A DNA stretch of 64,000 nucleotides from Candidatus Marithrix sp. Canyon 246 (GTDB lineage Bacteria; Pseudomonadota; Gammaproteobacteria; Beggiatoales; Beggiatoaceae), in the NCBI RefSeq assembly GCF_001723685.1, contig NZ_MCBX01000001.1, forward strand, positions 196,047-260,046, read 5' to 3'. The position numbers were made by a program, and so were the translations under genes. The notes beneath the pieces were generated by a model. The model was not told where the DNA came from. It was given only the letters and a program-made list of their open reading frames with translations, and made no database searches. The number at the start of each line of letters is the position of its first letter. The first letter of the stretch is position 1. Shown one piece after another: positions 25,531 to 35,787 of the stretch.

Positions 25531-26761
25531 AATAAAAACCGTCAAGCTGACTTTCACCGGGTAAAATTTGCCTTCCAATTGGCTGTTCATGACCCCAATT
25601 CACGGCTAATTTGCTATCTTCTGCATCAAGATGTGTATTTAAAAAATCTTGAATTTGCAAATAATTCTCTTCAGCAAAAATAGAACATGTTACGTAAAGT
25701 AATTTACCTCCATTTTTTAGTAAAGGCCATAAAGCTTCAAGTAAACGCTTTTGTTGAGCTGCTAATTTCATTATATCGTTTTTTTGACGTAAATATTTAA
25801 TATCTGGATGGCGGCGAATAACACCACTGCCTGAACAAGGGGCATCCAATAAAATACGATCAAAAGCTTTTCCATCCCACCACGATTCTGGTTTAGCTGC
25901 ATCTGCACAATGTATCTGAGCATTGTTAAATTGTAAACGCTGCAAACTTTCAGTTAAGAGTTTTACACGATTAGCTTGACTATCTAAGGCTATTAAGGTG
26001 TCAATTTCATACTTTTCTAATAAGTGTGCACTTTTGCCACCGGGTGCTGCACATGCGTCTAATACTCGCGCTCCATTAGGTACATCTAGTAATTCTGCCG
26101 CAAATTGTGCTGCACCATCTTGTACTGATACCCATCCTTGAGCAAAACCGGGTAAGCTTTGTACATCTACTGCTTTTGATAGTGTAATACCATACTCTGT
26201 ATCTGTGATTATTTCAGCTTGTTGCAGATATTTCATATAAGCATCGCGCGACATAACACGACTATTCACACGTAAACTAAATGGTGGGTGAGTATTGTTA
26301 GCTTTAGCTATGTCTTGCCATTGAGTTGGCCAATCTTTTTTTAAATATTCCAATATCCATTCTGGATGTGCTAAATGATCAATATCAATTTGCTGACGCT
26401 GAAAATTACGTAATACTGCATTAACTAATGAAGTAGCCCAAGTCTTTTTTAACAATTTTGTTACTTCAACGGTGGCAGAAGTTGCAGCATGAGGCGGAAT
26501 GCGTAGATAAATATGTTGATATAAACCTATTAATAATAGTACTTCTATATCTATATCTTTATTTCTAAATTTCTTTTTAACTAAAACCTTTAAAATCGCT
26601 TGCAAACGTGGCAACCAACGTAATACTCCATAACACAATTCTTGTGCTAAGGCTCGTTCACGACTATCAGTCAAACTAGATAAATCTAAACATTCAGATA
26701 ATGAGCGTTTATTTTTAATGACTTGAGTTAAAATTTTAGTAGCAACACTACGTGCGTTCAT
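25505..26761 (-). CDS. rsmB: 16S rRNA m5C967 methyltransferase
   Basis: The 418-residue protein has an N-terminal NusB-like RNA-binding domain (about 1-140, SRERALAQELCYGVLRWL). The C-terminal SAM-dependent methyltransferase domain has LDACAAPGGKSAHLLE, the motif IV catalytic DAPCSGSG and the second Cys in VTCSI. It methylates C967 of 16S rRNA. Its start overlaps the fmt stop by 4 bases. Confidence 0.93.
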   Translation of the reverse strand: MNARSVATKILTQVIKNKRSLSECLDLSSLTDSRERALAQELCYGVLRWLPRLQAILKVLVKKKFRNKDIDIEVLLLIGLYQHIYLRIPPHAATSATVEVTKLLKKTWATSLVNAVLRNFQRQQIDIDHLAHPEWILEYLKKDWPTQWQDIAKANNTHPPFSLRVNSRVMSRDAYMKYLQQAEIITDTEYGITLSKAVDVQSLPGFAQGWVSVQDGAAQFAAELLDVPNGARVLDACAAPGGKSAHLLEKYEIDTLIALDSQANRVKLLTESLQRLQFNNAQIHCADAAKPESWWDGKAFDRILLDAPCSGSGVIRRHPDIKYLRQKNDIMKLAAQQKRLLEALWPLLKNGGKLLYVTCSIFAEENYLQIQDFLNTHLDAEDSKLAVNWGHEQPIGRQILPGESQLDGFYYACLSKTL

Positions 26762-27642
26762 TTTTTAATACCATTCAAAAAATCCGCTACACTCATAGGT
26801 TTTTTACCGGCTTTTTGAACTTTTAAGATACGTAAAACTCCTTTTGCTGTAACAATATCAATACCATCAGCTTGATCACTGGTTTCTGCTAATGCCTTAG
26901 CTTCCCAAATACGTAAAGTTTGATCAAAAATTTTTGCTTGAGCAATCGGATATGGATTAAAAGCTCGTACTTTACGTTCTAATAACATTGCATCTTGATT
27001 CCAATCTAATTCGGCTTCAGCTTTTTCTAATTTGTTAGCGTAAGTTGCTAAAGCCTCATCTTGTGGAGTTGCTGCTAAATTTTCAATTTCATCTATATGT
27101 GATGCTAACATTTGTCCACCTAATTCAGATAAACGATCATGAAGACTTTGCCCAGTGTCATCTGGTAAAATTTCACAGCTTTGTTTTTTTAAGATTGCCC
27201 CCACATCAAGACCAACATCCATATTCATCAATGTAATTCCGGTGGTAGTATCACCAGCAATTATGGCGCGTTGAATTGGAGCAGCACCACGCCAACGTGG
27301 TAATAAAGACGCATGGACATTTATACAGCCAAAACGGGGTATATCTAACACTGCTTTTGGCAATATAAGCCCATAAGCAGCGACAATGATCAAGTCAGGC
27401 TTTAATGCTTTGAGTTGCGCTTGTGCCTCAATATCTTTTAAACTAACTGGTTGATAAATATCAAGTCCATGTTCTAAAGCTAATAATTTAATTGGGCTGG
27501 CTTGTAACTTTCTTCCTCTGCCTGATTTTCGATCCGGTTGAGTATATACTCCACAGATACTATGTTTAGAATTTAACAGCGCAACTAAACTTGGCACTGC
27601 AAATTCTGGTGTACCAGCAAAAATAATACGTTTTTTATTCAT
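26758..27642 (-). CDS. fmt: Methionyl-tRNA formyltransferase
   Basis: The 294-residue protein carries the formyltransferase motif HASLLPRWRGAAPIQ and catalytic residues N108, H110 and D146, equivalent to N106, H108 and D144 in E. coli. The C-terminal tRNA-binding domain is shorter than in E. coli (315 residues total) but recognisable (VRAFNPYPIAQA). It formylates initiator Met-tRNA. The gene touches def by one base (TAATG arrangement). Confidence 0.94.
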   Translation of the reverse strand: MNKKRIIFAGTPEFAVPSLVALLNSKHSICGVYTQPDRKSGRGRKLQASPIKLLALEHGLDIYQPVSLKDIEAQAQLKALKPDLIIVAAYGLILPKAVLDIPRFGCINVHASLLPRWRGAAPIQRAIIAGDTTTGITLMNMDVGLDVGAILKKQSCEILPDDTGQSLHDRLSELGGQMLASHIDEIENLAATPQDEALATYANKLEKAEAELDWNQDAMLLERKVRAFNPYPIAQAKIFDQTLRIWEAKALAETSDQADGIDIVTAKGVLRILKVQKAGKKPMSVADFLNGIKK

Positions 27643-28145
27643 TATAAAGATTTTTCTCTTTGTTTGCTCAACTTCTTAGCAATACGTTGGCGTTTTAAGG
27701 ATGATAAATAATCGACAAATAATTTGCCGTTTAAATGATCCATTTCATGTTGAATACAAACAGCTAACAAACCATCAGCATTGAAGCTTATTGTTTCAGC
27801 TTTTTCATTTAGTGCTTGCACTGTAATATTTTCAGCGCGTTCAACTTTATCAAATATTGATGGTACTGATAAACATCCTTCTTCCGTAATTTGCAGACCG
27901 TCTTTATCAGAGATTTGAGGATTAATAAGACACAAAGGTTGATTTTTATCTTCTGAAATATCAATCACAATAATTTGTTGATGAATATTAACTTGAGTTG
28001 CAGCTAAGCCAATACCCGGTGCATCATACATAGTTTCAAACATATCAGCGACTATTTTACGGATATTATCATCAACTAATGTTACTGGTTTAGCAACAAT
28101 GCGTAATTTTGAATCAGGAAAATGTAAGATTTTAAGTAAAGCCAT
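27642..28145 (-). CDS. def: Peptide deformylase
   Basis: The 167-residue protein has all three deformylase motifs: GIGLAATQV (45-52), EEGCLSVP with C91, and QHEMDHLNG with H133, E134 and H137. C91 and the two His residues bind the catalytic metal. It removes the formyl group from nascent proteins and heads the def-fmt-rsmB-DUF4390-ntrYX run. Only 13 bases separate it from the divergent pcm gene, so its promoter must overlap pcm coding sequence. A TATAAT on the minus strand at 28149-28154 lies only 3 bases from the start codon. Confidence 0.95.
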   Translation of the reverse strand: MALLKILHFPDSKLRIVAKPVTLVDDNIRKIVADMFETMYDAPGIGLAATQVNIHQQIIVIDISEDKNQPLCLINPQISDKDGLQITEEGCLSVPSIFDKVERAENITVQALNEKAETISFNADGLLAVCIQHEMDHLNGKLFVDYLSSLKRQRIAKKLSKQREKSL

Positions 28146-28158
28146 AATATTATAAGAT

Positions 28159-28788
28159 ATGTTAAATCATTATCGTAAACGTTTAATTGAACAATTACTT
28201 GCTCAAGGAATTTCTAATTCTAATGTTTTAGAAGTAATGGGTGCAACAGAACGACATATGTTTGTCGATGAAGCTTTATCAAGCCACGCATATACTAATA
28301 ATGCCTTACCTATTGGATATGGTCAAACAATATCTCAACCATATATTGTTGCACGTATGACTCAAGCTTTATTAAGTCAAACTAACATTTCTAAAGTATT
28401 AGAAATAGGTACAGGATGTGGTTATCAAACAGCAATCTTAGCTCAATTAGTAAAAAAAGTTTATACTGTAGAACGAATAAAACCCTTATTAGATAAAGCA
28501 CAAAAACGATTAGAAATTTTAGGCTTAAATAATATCGTTTTTAGTCATAATGATGGATATTTGGGTTGGAATAAATATAAATCCTATCAAGGTATAATTG
28601 TTACAGCGGCACCTACTGAAATACCAGAAGCTCTATTAAATCAGTTGTCTATAGGAGGATGTTTAATTATTCCAATAGGTTATAAAGGCAAACAATCATT
28701 ATTAAAAATAATTCGTAACCATAATACTTATGAGCAATATGTTTTAGATCAAGTAAGTTTTGTGCCATTACAAAAAGGCTTAATTTAA
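28159..28788 (+). CDS. pcm: Protein-L-isoaspartate O-methyltransferase
   Basis: The 209-residue protein begins [18 protein letters not shown]. It contains the PCMT signatures [24 protein letters not shown] and the SAM-binding [15 protein letters not shown], and ends with the family-typical VSFVPLQKG. It repairs isoaspartyl residues in ageing proteins. It usually sits near surE and rpoS; here it leads pcm-coaD-yfhL, with a 2-base gap to coaD. Confidence 0.92.
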   Translation: MLNHYRKRLIEQLLAQGISNSNVLEVMGATERHMFVDEALSSHAYTNNALPIGYGQTISQPYIVARMTQALLSQTNISKVLEIGTGCGYQTAILAQLVKKVYTVERIKPLLDKAQKRLEILGLNNIVFSHNDGYLGWNKYKSYQGIIVTAAPTEIPEALLNQLSIGGCLIIPIGYKGKQSLLKIIRNHNTYEQYVLDQVSFVPLQKGLI

Positions 28789-28790
28789 AT

Positions 28791-29533
<743 letters not shown>

Positions 29534-29554
29534 CAAAAAAAAGTAAAAAAATGC

Positions 29555-29584
29555 TTGCCGTATAGCATATATATTTAGTAGAAT
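29555..29584 (+). promoter_or_regulatory. Promoter of the tRNA-Lys/tRNA-Leu unit
   Basis: TTGCCG at 29555-29560 and TAGAAT at 29579-29584 are separated by 18 bases, a plausible sigma-70 promoter. The predicted start lies only a few bases before tRNA-Lys at 29594. Confidence 0.55.
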
Positions 29585-29593
29585 ATATCAAAT

Positions 29594-29666
29594 GGGCCGT
29601 TAGCTCAGTTGGTAGAGCGGCTGACTCTTAATCAGCATGTCATAGGTTCAATCCCTATACGGCCCA
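29594..29666 (+). tRNA. tRNA-Lys (anticodon CTT)
   Basis: This has a 7-bp acceptor stem (GGGCCGT with ACGGCCC), D-loop AGCTCAGTTGGTAGAG, anticodon loop CTCTTAA giving CTT, and T-arm GGTTCAATCC. The 3' CCA is not encoded. Confidence 0.95.
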
Positions 29667-29705
29667 TATATTCTAATCTAAATAGCTCGCCTTGAATATC
29701 TTTTA

Positions 29706-29790
<85 letters not shown>

Positions 29791-29813
29791 ATTCATTTTA
29801 TGAGGTTTAAGAC

Positions 29814-30830
29814 ATGCAAGTGTCTGTAGAAACAACTGGTACAGTTGAACGTCGTCTGACGATTGGAGTACCAAAAGAACATATCAAACCAAAAATTCAA
29901 AATCGTCTTCAATCTTTAGCAAATCAAACCAAATTTAATGGTTTTAGACCGGGTAAAGTCCCCATGCGCGTTGTGGAACAACGTTATGGTGAAAAAGTGC
30001 GTGAAGAAATTTTCAGTGAGGTATTGCAATCTAGTTTTTCTGAAGCAATCACACAAGAAAAGTTATACCCAGTAGGCGATCCTAATTTTGACTTTCAAAG
30101 CGATATTAAAAAAATTGAAGATGGCTTATCTTATGTAGCTGTTTTTGAAATTTATCCCGATATTCCTCCATTAAAAGTTGATAGCTTTGCTATCGAAAAA
30201 CAAGTAACAGAAATTACTGAAGCTGATGTTGATTCGATGTTAGATCGATTACGTGAACAGCGTAAAACCAGTGAAGATGAATTACCAGAAATGGATGCGG
30301 ATTTTATCAAGTCATTTGGTGTAGAGGATGGTACGGTTGAAACATTGCGTATTGAAGCACGTAAAAATATGGAGTCTGAATTAAAATATGCAGTTGATGC
30401 AGAAGTTAAAAATCAGTTATTAGATGCTTTATTAGAAACTAATCCTATTGATGTGCCTAATGTTTTAGTTCAGCAAGAAGCTAAGTATTTATTAGAAGGC
30501 AAGTTAAAAAATACGCCTGATTTAGAAGTTACTGCTGATATGTTTAAGGATGAAGCTACTAAAAAGGTTAAAATAGGATTTTTAGTACGGGAACTTATTA
30601 AAGAATATAAACTTGAAGCCCCATCTGATAAAGTTCAGAAAATTATTAATAATTTAGCTGTGGCTTATAATATGCCTGAAGAAACAGTAAAGCAATATTA
30701 TTCAGATAAACAACGCTTGCAAGAAATAGAATCCTTAGTATTAGAAGATGAAGTGGTGGCATTCTTGTTAGATAAATCTAATGTCACTGAAAAAACCAGT
30801 GAATTTTATAAAATTATAGATAACAAATGA
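29814..30830 (+). CDS. tig: Trigger factor lacking the PPIase (FKBP) domain
   Basis: The 338-residue protein is about 95 residues shorter than usual trigger factors. The ribosome-binding domain is intact (residues 1-115), with the signature [18 protein letters not shown] at 42-59. At residues about 139-151 the chain reads [13 protein letters not shown] and then jumps to [18 protein letters not shown]. In the full-length family these two segments flank the FKBP-type PPIase domain. The C-terminal chaperone arms (about 170-338) are present. The frame is uninterrupted, so this is a clean in-frame loss. A GAGG site precedes the ATG. It overlaps clpP by 4 bases. Confidence 0.93.
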   Translation: MQVSVETTGTVERRLTIGVPKEHIKPKIQNRLQSLANQTKFNGFRPGKVPMRVVEQRYGEKVREEIFSEVLQSSFSEAITQEKLYPVGDPNFDFQSDIKKIEDGLSYVAVFEIYPDIPPLKVDSFAIEKQVTEITEADVDSMLDRLREQRKTSEDELPEMDADFIKSFGVEDGTVETLRIEARKNMESELKYAVDAEVKNQLLDALLETNPIDVPNVLVQQEAKYLLEGKLKNTPDLEVTADMFKDEATKKVKIGFLVRELIKEYKLEAPSDKVQKIINNLAVAYNMPEETVKQYYSDKQRLQEIESLVLEDEVVAFLLDKSNVTEKTSEFYKIIDNK

Positions 30831-31477
30831 GTGAAATGTCACAATCGAATATTGTAGCAGCTGGTGGTTTAGTACCAATGGTTGTCGAGCAATCAGCACG
30901 TGGTGAAAGAGCTTATGATATTTATTCAAGACTTTTAAAAGAACGTGTAATTTTCTTAGTGGGTCAGGTTGAAGATTATATGGCTAATTTAGTAGTGGCT
31001 CAACTACTATTTTTAGAATCTGAAAATCCTGAAAAAGATATACATTTATATATTAATTCACCGGGTGGATCAGTAAGTGCTGGTTTAGCTATTTACGATA
31101 CTATGCAGTTTATTAAACCTGAAGTCAGTACTTTATGTATTGGTCAAGCTGCAAGTATGGGGGCTTTATTATTAACCGGTGGGGCAAAAGGAAAACGTTA
31201 TTGTTTGCCTCATTCACGTATGATGATTCATCAACCTTTAGGTGGATTTCAGGGTCAAGCTACTGATATTGATATTCATGCACGTGAGATTTTAAATGTG
31301 CGTACACGTTTAAATACAATATTAGCTAACCATACCGGACAAGACGTTCAAAGCATTGAAAAAGATACTGAAAGGGATAATTTTATGGGTGCTGATACCT
31401 CTGTAGAATATGGTCTTATAGATGCAGTGTTGTCAAGTAGAGAAGCTTTACAAAATCAGGAAGTTAATGATGTCTGA
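30827..31477 (+). CDS. clpP: ATP-dependent Clp protease proteolytic subunit
   Basis: The 216-residue serine peptidase has catalytic S110 ([10 protein letters not shown]), H135 ([10 protein letters not shown]) and D184. The oxyanion GG motif is in [10 protein letters not shown]. It forms the double-heptamer chamber fed by ClpX (next gene) and ClpA-type unfoldases. The start overlaps the tig stop (ATGA), implying coupled expression of chaperone and protease. Confidence 0.96.
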   Translation: MSEMSQSNIVAAGGLVPMVVEQSARGERAYDIYSRLLKERVIFLVGQVEDYMANLVVAQLLFLESENPEKDIHLYINSPGGSVSAGLAIYDTMQFIKPEVSTLCIGQAASMGALLLTGGAKGKRYCLPHSRMMIHQPLGGFQGQATDIDIHAREILNVRTRLNTILANHTGQDVQSIEKDTERDNFMGADTSVEYGLIDAVLSSREALQNQEVNDV

Positions 31478-32711
31478 TCAGATCATGATTTGTTCTTTTT
31501 GTGGTAAGAATAAAGATGAAGTACAAAAGCTTATAGCTGGACCATCGGTTTTTATTTGTAATGAGTGTATTGGTTTATGTAATAACATTATAGAAGAAAA
31601 GAAGCCAGCAACAGAAGAAACAAGTCATAGCAATCATTTAGCTACTCCACAAGAAATCCATCAACATTTAAATGAATATGTAATTGGGCAGGATTATGCA
31701 AAAAAAATCCTATCAGTAGCAGTTTATAATCATTATAAACGTTTAGAAAATAAAGATAATACTGAAATAGAAATTTCTAAGAGTAATGTTTTACTTCTTG
31801 GACCAACTGGTTCTGGTAAAACTTTATTAGCTGAAACTTTAGCGAAATTTTTAAATGTGCCATTTGTAATGGCAGATGCAACTACTTTGACTGAAGCTGG
31901 TTATGTTGGTGAAGATGTTGAGCATATCATACAAAAACTATTGCAAAAATGTGATAATGATGTCGAAAAGGCTCAAACGGCTATCATTTATATAGATGAA
32001 ATTGATAAGATTACCCGTAAATCAGAAAGTGCATCAATTACTAGGGATGTTTCAGGTGAGGGTGTACAACAAGCTTTATTAAAACTGATTGAAGGAACCG
32101 TTGCATCAGTTCCACCACAGGGTAGTAGTAGAAAACATCCAAAAAAAGAATTTATATCTGTTGATACAACTAATATTTTATTTATTTGTGGTGGTGCTTT
32201 TGCTGGTATAGAAAAACTTGTTAAAGCACGTTCTGATAAAACTGGTATTGGATTTGCCGCTGAAGTTGCATCTAAAGAAGATACACGCAGTTTAAATCAA
32301 TTACTTAATTCTTTAGAGCCAGAAGATTTAATTAAATATGGATTAATACCTGAGCTAGTAGGTCGATTACCAGTTTCAGTGACGCTTGAAGAATTGAATG
32401 AGGAACAACTAGTACAAATTTTGACCGAGCCTAAGAATGCTTTAAGCAAACAATATAAGCATTTATTTGAGATGGAAAATGTAGAACTAGAGTTTCTAGC
32501 TGAAGCATTTAAAGCCACAGCTCGTAAAGCAAAAGATAGGAATACTGGTGCCCGGGGCTTGCGTTCAATTTTAGAACATGCTTTATTAGATATAATGTAT
32601 GATCTACCATCTATGGACAATGTCAATAAAGTAGTTGTTGATAAGGGTGTAATTGAAGGGCTAACTCAACCGTTAATTGTATATGATAATGTGAAACAAC
32701 AGGCTTCTTAA
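31470..32711 (+). CDS. clpX: ATP-dependent Clp protease ATP-binding subunit ClpX
   Basis: The roughly 413-residue protein starts [12 protein letters not shown] with the Cys4 zinc-binding domain (CSFCG and CNECIGLC). The AAA+ core has Walker A GPTGSGKT, Walker B IIYIDEID and the sensor-2 GARGLRS. A ClpP-docking IGF tripeptide is present in [10 protein letters not shown]. The ATG at 31470 has AGGA 8 bases upstream; the adjacent ATG 31467 is also possible. The start lies inside the end of clpP. Confidence 0.96.
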   Translation: MSDQIMICSFCGKNKDEVQKLIAGPSVFICNECIGLCNNIIEEKKPATEETSHSNHLATPQEIHQHLNEYVIGQDYAKKILSVAVYNHYKRLENKDNTEIEISKSNVLLLGPTGSGKTLLAETLAKFLNVPFVMADATTLTEAGYVGEDVEHIIQKLLQKCDNDVEKAQTAIIYIDEIDKITRKSESASITRDVSGEGVQQALLKLIEGTVASVPPQGSSRKHPKKEFISVDTTNILFICGGAFAGIEKLVKARSDKTGIGFAAEVASKEDTRSLNQLLNSLEPEDLIKYGLIPELVGRLPVSVTLEELNEEQLVQILTEPKNALSKQYKHLFEMENVELEFLAEAFKATARKAKDRNTGARGLRSILEHALLDIMYDLPSMDNVNKVVVDKGVIEGLTQPLIVYDNVKQQAS

Positions 32712-32714
32712 TCA

Positions 32715-35111
32715 ATGATTATTCTACCAGTTCTCCCTTTAAGGGATCTAGTTGTTTATCCATATATGGTAGTGCCATTATTTGTTGGACGAGAAAAGTC
32801 TATTGAGACTTTGGAAAAGGCACTAGCAGAGAATACACAAATACTTTTAGTCACACAAAAAACTGCCACTGAAAATGATCCAACAAGTAAGGATATTTAT
32901 GATGTCGGCACTATTGCTAGTATTTTACAATTATTAAAATTACCAGATGGTACAATCAAATTGTTGGTTGAAGGTAAAGAGCGTGCTAAAATTAATAATT
33001 TTATTATTAATGATAATGAATTTAAAGCAGAGGTAAATTCATTATCAACTATTAATAAGATTGATGAGACAGAAGTTGAAGTTTTATCTCGCTCTATTAT
33101 ATCACAATTTGAAGAATATATCAAGTATAATCAAAAAGTAGCTAAAGAGTTATTAACTTCTTTATTAAATATTGATGATCCCAGTAGATTAGCAGATACT
33201 ATTGCCGCTCATCTTACAATAAAAATTGATGCTAAACAAAAAATTCTTGAAATTGTGGAATTAGCGGAACGTTTAGAATATATAATTAATGTAATTGATT
33301 TAGAAATTGATTTACTTCAAGTTGAAAAGCGTGTTCATAAACGAGTTAAAAGCCAGATGGATAAAAGTCAGAGGGATTATTATCTCCATGAACAAATCAA
33401 GGCGATTAAACTTGAATTAGGCGAAGTTGATGAAGAAGAAGATACGCCCAATGAAATTGATGAGCTGAGTCAAAAAATTGAAGCTGCTGGTATGTCAAAG
33501 CAAGCTAAAGATAAGGCTTTAGCAGAATTGAAAAAGCTGAAAATGATGTCGCCTATGTCATCAGAGGCGACAGTGGTGCGTAATTATCTTGATGTATTAT
33601 TAGAAGTTCCGTGGAAAAAACGTTCCAGAATTAGTCGTGATCTTGCTAAGGCTGAAAATATTTTAGATTCTGATCATTATGGTTTAGAAAAAGTTAAGGA
33701 ACGTATTCTTGAATACTTAGCTGTGCAACAGCGAGTAAAAAAAATGAAGGGTCCGATTTTATGTTTAGTTGGACCACCGGGAGTAGGTAAAACCTCCTTG
33801 GGTAAATCTATTGCTAATGCGACTAATCGTAAATTTGTGCGTATGTCTTTAGGTGGAGTACGTGATGAAGCTGAAATTCGTGGACATCGTCGTACTTATA
33901 TAGGTTCAATGCCCGGTAAAATCATTAGAAATTTGTCTAAAGTGGCAGTACGTAATCCATTATTTTTATTAGATGAAATTGATAAAATGTCGATGGATGG
34001 TCGTGGAGATCCTGCATCTGCTTTATTAGAAGTTCTTGATCCTGAACAAAATAATACTTTTAATGATCATTATATGGATGTAGATTATGATCTATCTGAT
34101 GTAATGTTCGTGGCAACTGCAAATAGTTTAAATATTCCAGCTCCTCTGTTAGATAGAATGGAAGTGATTCATTTATCAGGATATACGGAAGATGAAAAAC
34201 TTAATATTAGTAAGACTTATTTGTTAGAAAAACAATTAAAAAATAATGGTCTTAAACAGTCAGAACTATCAATTAGTGATGCTGCTATTCGTGATATAAT
34301 TCGTTTTTATACCCGTGAAGCTGGTGTGCGTAATTTAGAACGTGAACTTGCAAAAATTAGTCGTAAGGTTATTAGGGAAATTTTGCAGGCAAGTAAAAAA
34401 GTTGCGGTTAGTGCAAAAAATCTAAATAAATATTTGGGTGTTCAACGTTTTCGTTATGGGCGTGCTAAAGAAACGGATCATATTGGTCAAGTTACTGGAT
34501 TAGCATGGACTGAAGTAGGTGGTGATTTACTTACAATTGAAGCTGCTATGATGCTGGGTAAGGGTAAATTATCATATACTGGGCAGTTGGGTGATGTAAT
34601 GCAAGAATCTATTCAGGCGGCTATGAGTGTGGTTCGTGGGCGTTCACAGAGCTTGGGCATAGAAACAGATTTTTATCAAAAGTATGATTTGCACATTCAT
34701 GTACCAGAAGGGGCAACACCTAAAGATGGTCCTAGTGCTGGTATTAGTATGTGTACAGCGATAGTTTCGGTATTGACAAATATTCCAGTGCGTTCAGATG
34801 TGGCAATGACTGGTGAGATTACTTTGCGTGGAGAAGTTTTACCAATTGGCGGCTTAAAAGAAAAATTATTAGCGGCTTTAAGAGGCGGTATTAGTTTGGT
34901 TTTAATTCCCTACGAAAATCAGCGTGATTTGGCAGAAATTCCAGATAAGATAAAGAAAAACATTAAGATACATCCAGTAAGATGGATTGAAGAAGTGCTG
35001 GAAATTGCTTTGCAACGTATGCCAATCCCACAAAAAGAAGATATGATTTTTGATTCAAATGTAAAAAATGCTATTGGCATTGAAGAAAATCACCGCATAC
35101 AAACACATTAA
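32715..35111 (+). CDS. lon: ATP-dependent Lon protease
   Basis: The 798-residue protein has an N-terminal substrate-binding domain ([20 protein letters not shown]). The AAA+ module has [11 protein letters not shown] and LLDEIDKM. The peptidase domain carries the Ser-Lys dyad S674 ([10 protein letters not shown]) and K717 (GGLKEK). It degrades misfolded and regulatory proteins. It starts 3 bases after clpX, giving the classic tig-clpP-clpX-lon order. Confidence 0.97.
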   Translation: MIILPVLPLRDLVVYPYMVVPLFVGREKSIETLEKALAENTQILLVTQKTATENDPTSKDIYDVGTIASILQLLKLPDGTIKLLVEGKERAKINNFIINDNEFKAEVNSLSTINKIDETEVEVLSRSIISQFEEYIKYNQKVAKELLTSLLNIDDPSRLADTIAAHLTIKIDAKQKILEIVELAERLEYIINVIDLEIDLLQVEKRVHKRVKSQMDKSQRDYYLHEQIKAIKLELGEVDEEEDTPNEIDELSQKIEAAGMSKQAKDKALAELKKLKMMSPMSSEATVVRNYLDVLLEVPWKKRSRISRDLAKAENILDSDHYGLEKVKERILEYLAVQQRVKKMKGPILCLVGPPGVGKTSLGKSIANATNRKFVRMSLGGVRDEAEIRGHRRTYIGSMPGKIIRNLSKVAVRNPLFLLDEIDKMSMDGRGDPASALLEVLDPEQNNTFNDHYMDVDYDLSDVMFVATANSLNIPAPLLDRMEVIHLSGYTEDEKLNISKTYLLEKQLKNNGLKQSELSISDAAIRDIIRFYTREAGVRNLERELAKISRKVIREILQASKKVAVSAKNLNKYLGVQRFRYGRAKETDHIGQVTGLAWTEVGGDLLTIEAAMMLGKGKLSYTGQLGDVMQESIQAAMSVVRGRSQSLGIETDFYQKYDLHIHVPEGATPKDGPSAGISMCTAIVSVLTNIPVRSDVAMTGEITLRGEVLPIGGLKEKLLAALRGGISLVLIPYENQRDLAEIPDKIKKNIKIHPVRWIEEVLEIALQRMPIPQKEDMIFDSNVKNAIGIEENHRIQTH

Positions 35112-35176
35112 CGTGTTATAATAAGCTTGTATCTTCATTCTTTGGGTAGTGATTAAAAAAAATTTTGCAAACACTA

Positions 35177-35205
35177 TTGATTTTTCCAATCGATTACCTT
35201 ATAAT
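35177..35205 (+). promoter_or_regulatory. Sigma-70 promoter of hup
   Basis: TTGATT at 35177-35182 and a perfect TATAAT at 35200-35205 are separated by exactly 17 bases. They lie 27 bases before the HU start codon. The unit probably continues through the two downstream tRNA genes to the terminator at 35720. Confidence 0.75.
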
Positions 35206-35231
35206 AGTCTGCAACTCCATTTGGGGGATAA

Positions 35232-35504
35232 ATGAATAAATCAGAATTAGTTCAAGCTGTCGCTGACTTATCAGAGCTTACAAAAACCGATGCGGCAAAA
35301 GCAGTAGATGCTTTATTAGAAAGTATTAAAGACACTTTAGCAAAGGGTGATACTGTAACTCTAATAGGTTTCGGTACATTTGGAGTACGTGAACGTGCTG
35401 CACGAGTAGGACGTAATCCACGAACAGGTGAACGTCTTGATATTAAGGCTGCTAATGTACCAGTATTTAAACCTGGTAAAGCTCTTAAAGATGCGGTAAA
35501 CTAG
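35232..35504 (+). CDS. hupB: DNA-binding protein HU (beta type)
   Basis: The 90-residue protein begins [20 protein letters not shown]. It contains the HU signature [20 protein letters not shown] and the DNA-minor-groove arm with the proline turn RNPRTGE. It is a dimeric nucleoid protein. A GGGGG-type ribosome binding site precedes the ATG. It sits after lon and before ppiD, as in many gammaproteobacteria, and has its own promoter. Confidence 0.96.
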   Translation: MNKSELVQAVADLSELTKTDAAKAVDALLESIKDTLAKGDTVTLIGFGTFGVRERAARVGRNPRTGERLDIKAANVPVFKPGKALKDAVN

Positions 35505-35513
35505 AAGTTATCT

Positions 35514-35586
35514 GGGTGTTTAGCTCAGTTGGGAGAGCGTCGCCCTTACAAGGCGAATGTCGGGGGTTCAAGTCCCTCAACACCCA
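35514..35586 (+). tRNA. tRNA-Val (anticodon TAC)
   Basis: The acceptor stem is GGGTGTT with AACACCC. The anticodon stem is TCGCC with GGCGA around CTTACAA, giving TAC. The T-arm contains GGTTCAAGTCC. CCA is not encoded. It begins 10 bases after the hup stop and is probably processed from the hup transcript. Confidence 0.95.
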
Positions 35587-35635
35587 AAAGTATTTGCATA
35601 TACTCTTAAATAAGAGTATAATAATAAAAATAATT

Positions 35636-35712
35636 GGAGCAGTAGCTCAGCTGGTTAGAGTATCGGCCTGTCACGCCGAGGGTCGCGGGTTCGAGTCCCG
35701 TCTGCTCCGCCA
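35636..35712 (+). tRNA. tRNA-Asp (anticodon GTC)
   Basis: The acceptor stem is GGAGCAG with CTGCTCC. The anticodon loop CTGTCAC gives GTC. The T-arm contains GGTTCGAGTCC and CCA is encoded. A 9-bp hairpin (35600-35619) separates it from tRNA-Val and may aid processing. Confidence 0.95.
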
Positions 35713-35719
35713 ATTTGAT

Positions 35720-35754
35720 AAAGCGTATCTTATACTATAAGATACGCTTTTTTT
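35720..35754 (+). terminator. Strong Rho-independent terminator after tRNA-Asp
   Basis: AAGCGTATCTTA pairs with TAAGATACGCTT across a short loop, followed by a run of seven Ts. It ends the hup-tRNA-Val-tRNA-Asp unit just before ppiD. Confidence 0.88.
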
Positions 35755-35787
35755 ATGTCTAAAATTTCTTAAATAGGTAATTAAATT

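Noticed and set aside
35516..35740. Plus-strand open frame with FSSVGRASPLQGECRGFKSL and VAQLVRVSACHAEGRGFESR
   Set aside because: It is the read-through of tRNA-Val and tRNA-Asp; such peptides are classic tRNA-derived false genes.
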